Below, piece after piece: positions 61,754-64,000 of a stretch of 64,000 nt of DNA (the first letter of the stretch is position 1; the number at the start of each line of letters is the position of its first letter). Source of the DNA: Hymenobacter mellowenesis (GTDB taxonomy: Bacteria; Bacteroidota; Bacteroidia; Cytophagales; Hymenobacteraceae); contig NZ_JAUQSX010000006.1 in NCBI RefSeq assembly GCF_030581005.1, forward strand, positions 124,001-188,000. The letters run 5' to 3'. The position numbers and the translations under genes were made by a program. The notes under the pieces were generated by a model. It made no database searches. It was not told the DNA's origin and worked only from the letters and a program-made list of their open reading frames with translations.

Positions 61754-63061
61754 ATGCAACCCATGCCCACTACGCTGCCGGTTACCACAACCAGCCTGCT
61801 GGATGCCGCCTGCCGGGCCGGCGACTACTTGGCCGAAAACGCTTTCTGGAACGAGGCGCGCACCCAGTGCAACTGGCTGAGCTACCGAGAAGTCAGCGAC
61901 CCGGAAATGGCCCCTTACGCTACCCGCATGGCCACCCTCAGTGCCGAGATATACAGCGGCAGCGCCGGGGTGGCCTTGTTTCTGGCGGAGCTGTTTGGCG
62001 TGAGTGGCCGGCCCGAATACCGCGAGCTGGCCCTGGCGGCCTGGAACCGCTCGGCCCATTACTTCCGGCATTTTCCGCCGCCGGTGCCGCCGGTGTCCTT
62101 CTACGCCGGCAACCTGGGCCTGGCTTACGTGGGCGGGCGCCTGCTCGCGCACTGCCCCGAGCTGCACGCCCAGCTTCAGCCCGAAATAGCCTGGCACCTG
62201 GCGCAGGTAAAGGAAAAATTTGCCGCGCCGCACGGCCTCGACGTGATAGGGGGCAATGCGGGGGCCATTGCGCCGCTGCTGGCCCTGGCCGCCCAGCCCG
62301 CCTACGCCTATTGCCGGGACCTGGCCCGGGCCTGCGGCGACGAGCTGGTGGCCGAGGCCGTGTGGGAGGGCGAAAAGTGCTGCTGGCCTTCCGAAAAAGC
62401 GCTGGCCATGCCCACCAAAACAGCCCCCATGACGGGCTTTTCGCACGGGGCAGCGGGCATGGCGCTGGCGCTGCTGGAACTATACCAGGCCACCGGCCAG
62501 CCCGAATACCTGCGCACGGCCCGCGGCGCTTTCGCATTCGAGGATGACCATTTCAGTCCGGCGGCCGGCAACTGGATTGACACGCGCAGCCCCCACCGCG
62601 TGGACAGTGGCGAGCCCCAGGGCACATTCCGCCACGCCTGGTGCCATGGGGCGCCGGGCAGCATGCTCGCCTACCTGCGGGCCAGCGCCCTCGACCCCGG
62701 GCGGGCCAACTACTACCTAAGCCGGGCGGACGCGGCGGCCCATACCACGCAAACCCACCTGCAGGAACTGGCCGTGCTGCCCCTCGACGATGCCACTCTG
62801 TGCCACGGCCTGTGCGGGCTGGCCGACGTGCTGCTGCTCTACGGCCAACTGCGGGGCGATGAAGCCGCCGTGCGGGCCGCCCTGGCCGCTACCGGACAGT
62901 TTGTGGCCCGCTACCCCAACCCGGCTCATTGGCCGTCGGGGCTCAGCACCCACGCGCCCTGCCCGTCGCTGCTGACGGGCAACGCGGGCATCGGCCTGCA
63001 CTTGCTGCGCGCTCACACGCACGGGGCGGTGCCGTCGGTGCTGTTTCAGCTGCCGCACTGA
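61754..63061 (+). CDS. LanC-like lanthionine cyclase
   Basis: 435 residues. The LanC family hallmarks are complete: GFSHGAAGMALAL with His231, AWCHGAPGSMLAY with Cys297, and LCHGLCGLADVLL with Cys350 and His351. These residues correspond to the zinc ligands and acid/base of NisC. The barrel repeats (SGSAGVALFLAELFG, GGNAGAIAPLLAL, TGNAGIGLHLLRAH) are visible. The enzyme should activate Cys thiolates for addition to dehydrated Ser/Thr. It is the third enzyme of the operon and is followed by a strong hairpin. The usual class V loci lack a canonical LanC, so this combination is of note. Confidence 0.88.
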   Translation: MQPMPTTLPVTTTSLLDAACRAGDYLAENAFWNEARTQCNWLSYREVSDPEMAPYATRMATLSAEIYSGSAGVALFLAELFGVSGRPEYRELALAAWNRSAHYFRHFPPPVPPVSFYAGNLGLAYVGGRLLAHCPELHAQLQPEIAWHLAQVKEKFAAPHGLDVIGGNAGAIAPLLALAAQPAYAYCRDLARACGDELVAEAVWEGEKCCWPSEKALAMPTKTAPMTGFSHGAAGMALALLELYQATGQPEYLRTARGAFAFEDDHFSPAAGNWIDTRSPHRVDSGEPQGTFRHAWCHGAPGSMLAYLRASALDPGRANYYLSRADAAAHTTQTHLQELAVLPLDDATLCHGLCGLADVLLLYGQLRGDEAAVRAALAATGQFVARYPNPAHWPSGLSTHAPCPSLLTGNAGIGLHLLRAHTHGAVPSVLFQLPH

Positions 63062-63084
63062 GGCCACCGGATTCATCAACGCCA

Positions 63085-63134
63085 CGGCCCGGGCTCAGTA
63101 GTTTGTTTTCTTACAAACCGCTGAGCCCGGGCCG
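63085..63134. terminator. Strong hairpin after the lanthipeptide operon
   Basis: CGGCCCGGGCTCAG (63085-63098) pairs perfectly with CTGAGCCCGGGCCG (63121-63134), with an inner GTTTGT/ACAAAC stem. No T run follows, so it may act as a Rho-helped terminator or protect the 3' end. It closes the operon 24 bp after the LanC stop. Confidence 0.8.
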
Positions 63135-63337
63135 TCGGCGTTAGGGCGACCGGCTGCTGCGGGCAGGCCAGACTAAATGCAGTAACGGTCGCATGCTGTC
63201 GCGCCATCCCAGAGTGGTCTGCCGCCAGCAAATCCTGGGTGGTGGTAATGTAGATAATATAGTAGCTATTATATTGTATTTGATTTCGTGCTCATTCTTC
63301 AAGCCATCATTCCTTATTCCTTTCCCTCTTTCTTCTT

Positions 63338-64000
63338 ATGAAAACACGTTTACTACAACTGGCTGCCGGGTGGGCCCGGTGCTGCGGGCTGCTGTTGCTA
63401 CTGGCCGGTTCGGCCCGCGCTCAGTTCTCTACCGTTCCCTCGCAAACGCAGTTTGTATGCAACGCCACTGGCAACCAGGTGGGCGTGCAGGCCTTTGCCG
63501 ATGGCGCGGGTGGCTCCTACAGCGTCTGGATTGACAAGCGCAACGGCAACAACACCGGCCTGGGCACGGCCATCTACGCCCAGCACCTCAGTGCCGCCGG
63601 CGTGGCGCTGCTGCCTGCCAACGGCCTGCGCCTGTTCCAGACCGGCAGCCGCGAAATATTTGGCTTACGCGCCATTGCCTGGCGAAGCGGGATGCTGGTG
63701 GCCTGGGTGCAGGGCGCATTCGGGGTGGGCGGCGACACCGTGCGCTGCCAGTACTACAGCACCGCCGGCGTGCCGCAGTGGGCCACGCCCACGCTTATCG
63801 CCGCCCGCGTGCTGCCCGGCATCATCTACGAGAGCGAGCAGGGGCTCAACATCATTCCCACCAGCACCGGCGCCACCATCACCCACGCGCTGGCCCTGAA
63901 CGGCGGCAGCGCCCGCTTCACCTTCAACCAAGTAAATACGGCCGGGGTACGCGCCTATCCAAACAACGACCGGCAAATCCAGGTGCTGCCGCAGAGCATC
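63338..64000 (+). CDS. Secreted protein, 3' end outside window
   Basis: 221 visible residues from the ATG at 63338-63340, still open at the end of the window. A clear signal peptide (LLQLAAGWARCCGLLLLLAG, cleavage after SARAQ) is followed by a beta-propeller-like sequence with YSVWIDKRNGNNTG and LRAIAWRSGMLVAWVQG. The blade pattern and the T9SS-rich setting suggest a large surface protein with a C-terminal sorting domain beyond the window. Whether it belongs to the lanthipeptide locus cannot be told. Confidence 0.8.
   Translation, partial: MKTRLLQLAAGWARCCGLLLLLAGSARAQFSTVPSQTQFVCNATGNQVGVQAFADGAGGSYSVWIDKRNGNNTGLGTAIYAQHLSAAGVALLPANGLRLFQTGSREIFGLRAIAWRSGMLVAWVQGAFGVGGDTVRCQYYSTAGVPQWATPTLIAARVLPGIIYESEQGLNIIPTSTGATITHALALNGGSARFTFNQVNTAGVRAYPNNDRQIQVLPQSI

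Noticed and set aside
60686..62446. 586-aa minus-strand open frame across the HopA1 and LanC genes
   Set aside because: Shadow frame, Gly/Arg/Val-rich without motifs, opposite two recognised plus-strand genes.

Overview
The window looks like a chromosomal segment of a high-GC member of the Bacteroidota, most probably Hymenobacter or a close relative. Evidence: secreted proteins with type IX secretion (T9SS) type A and type B (gliding-motility) C-terminal sorting domains, Bacteroidota-type housekeeping genes (ffh, pdhB, a YbaB/EbfC protein, hutH), high GC, and many long intergenic inverted repeats. There are no rRNA or tRNA genes and no CRISPR array that I can see.

Layout. (1) 0.5-15.2 kb: a surface-glycan locus. 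A long minus-strand operon (8505-9524 back to 574) carries PseB- and PseC-like enzymes, an aldo/keto reductase, an SDR, an SpsF-type cytidylyltransferase, a TylF-like methyltransferase, a GNAT acetyltransferase, an unusual epimerase/ATP-grasp fusion and a HAD hydrolase. Next to it are an MBOAT O-acyltransferase with an SGNH-like partner, a polytopic membrane protein and a GT4 glycosyltransferase. (2) 15.3-27.8 kb: mostly core genes: ffh, a cytochrome b/molybdopterin oxidoreductase pair, a DUF2256 protein, a methyltransferase, a thioesterase, DinB, pdhB, a TPR lipoprotein, PspC, GT2 and YbaB. Several gene borders carry 23-36 bp-arm hairpins. (3) 27.9-53.8 kb: an accessory island. It opens with a five-gene MoxR-ATPase / vWA / beta-propeller (bpX-type) ternary system and continues as a string of small orphan genes, two large T9SS-exported repeat proteins and several remnants. 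Many gene junctions here share a short repeat, always in the same orientation. The island ends at a truncated IS1182-type transposase. (4) 53.8-57.4 kb: a gliding-motility C-terminal-domain protein and hutH. (5) 57.7-63.1 kb: the most remarkable locus. An AraC-type regulator is followed by a 268-aa protein built from eight Cys/Thr/Ser-rich repeats, an APH-like kinase, a HopA1-like protein and a LanC-like cyclase with all its zinc ligands. This resembles a class V-like (split kinase plus HopA1 lyase) lanthipeptide system with a repetitive precursor. A secreted protein begins at 63338 and runs off the window.

How they work together. In region 5 the kinase would phosphorylate Ser/Thr of the repeat protein, the HopA1-like protein would eliminate phosphate, and LanC would add the conserved Cys residues to form (methyl)lanthionine rings. 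In region 3 the MoxR ATPase would act on the vWA/propeller proteins as a conflict or stress machine. In region 1 the operon would make, modify and activate an amino sugar for a glycan that the MBOAT/SGNH pair may acylate. These functional links are inferred from gene content and order.
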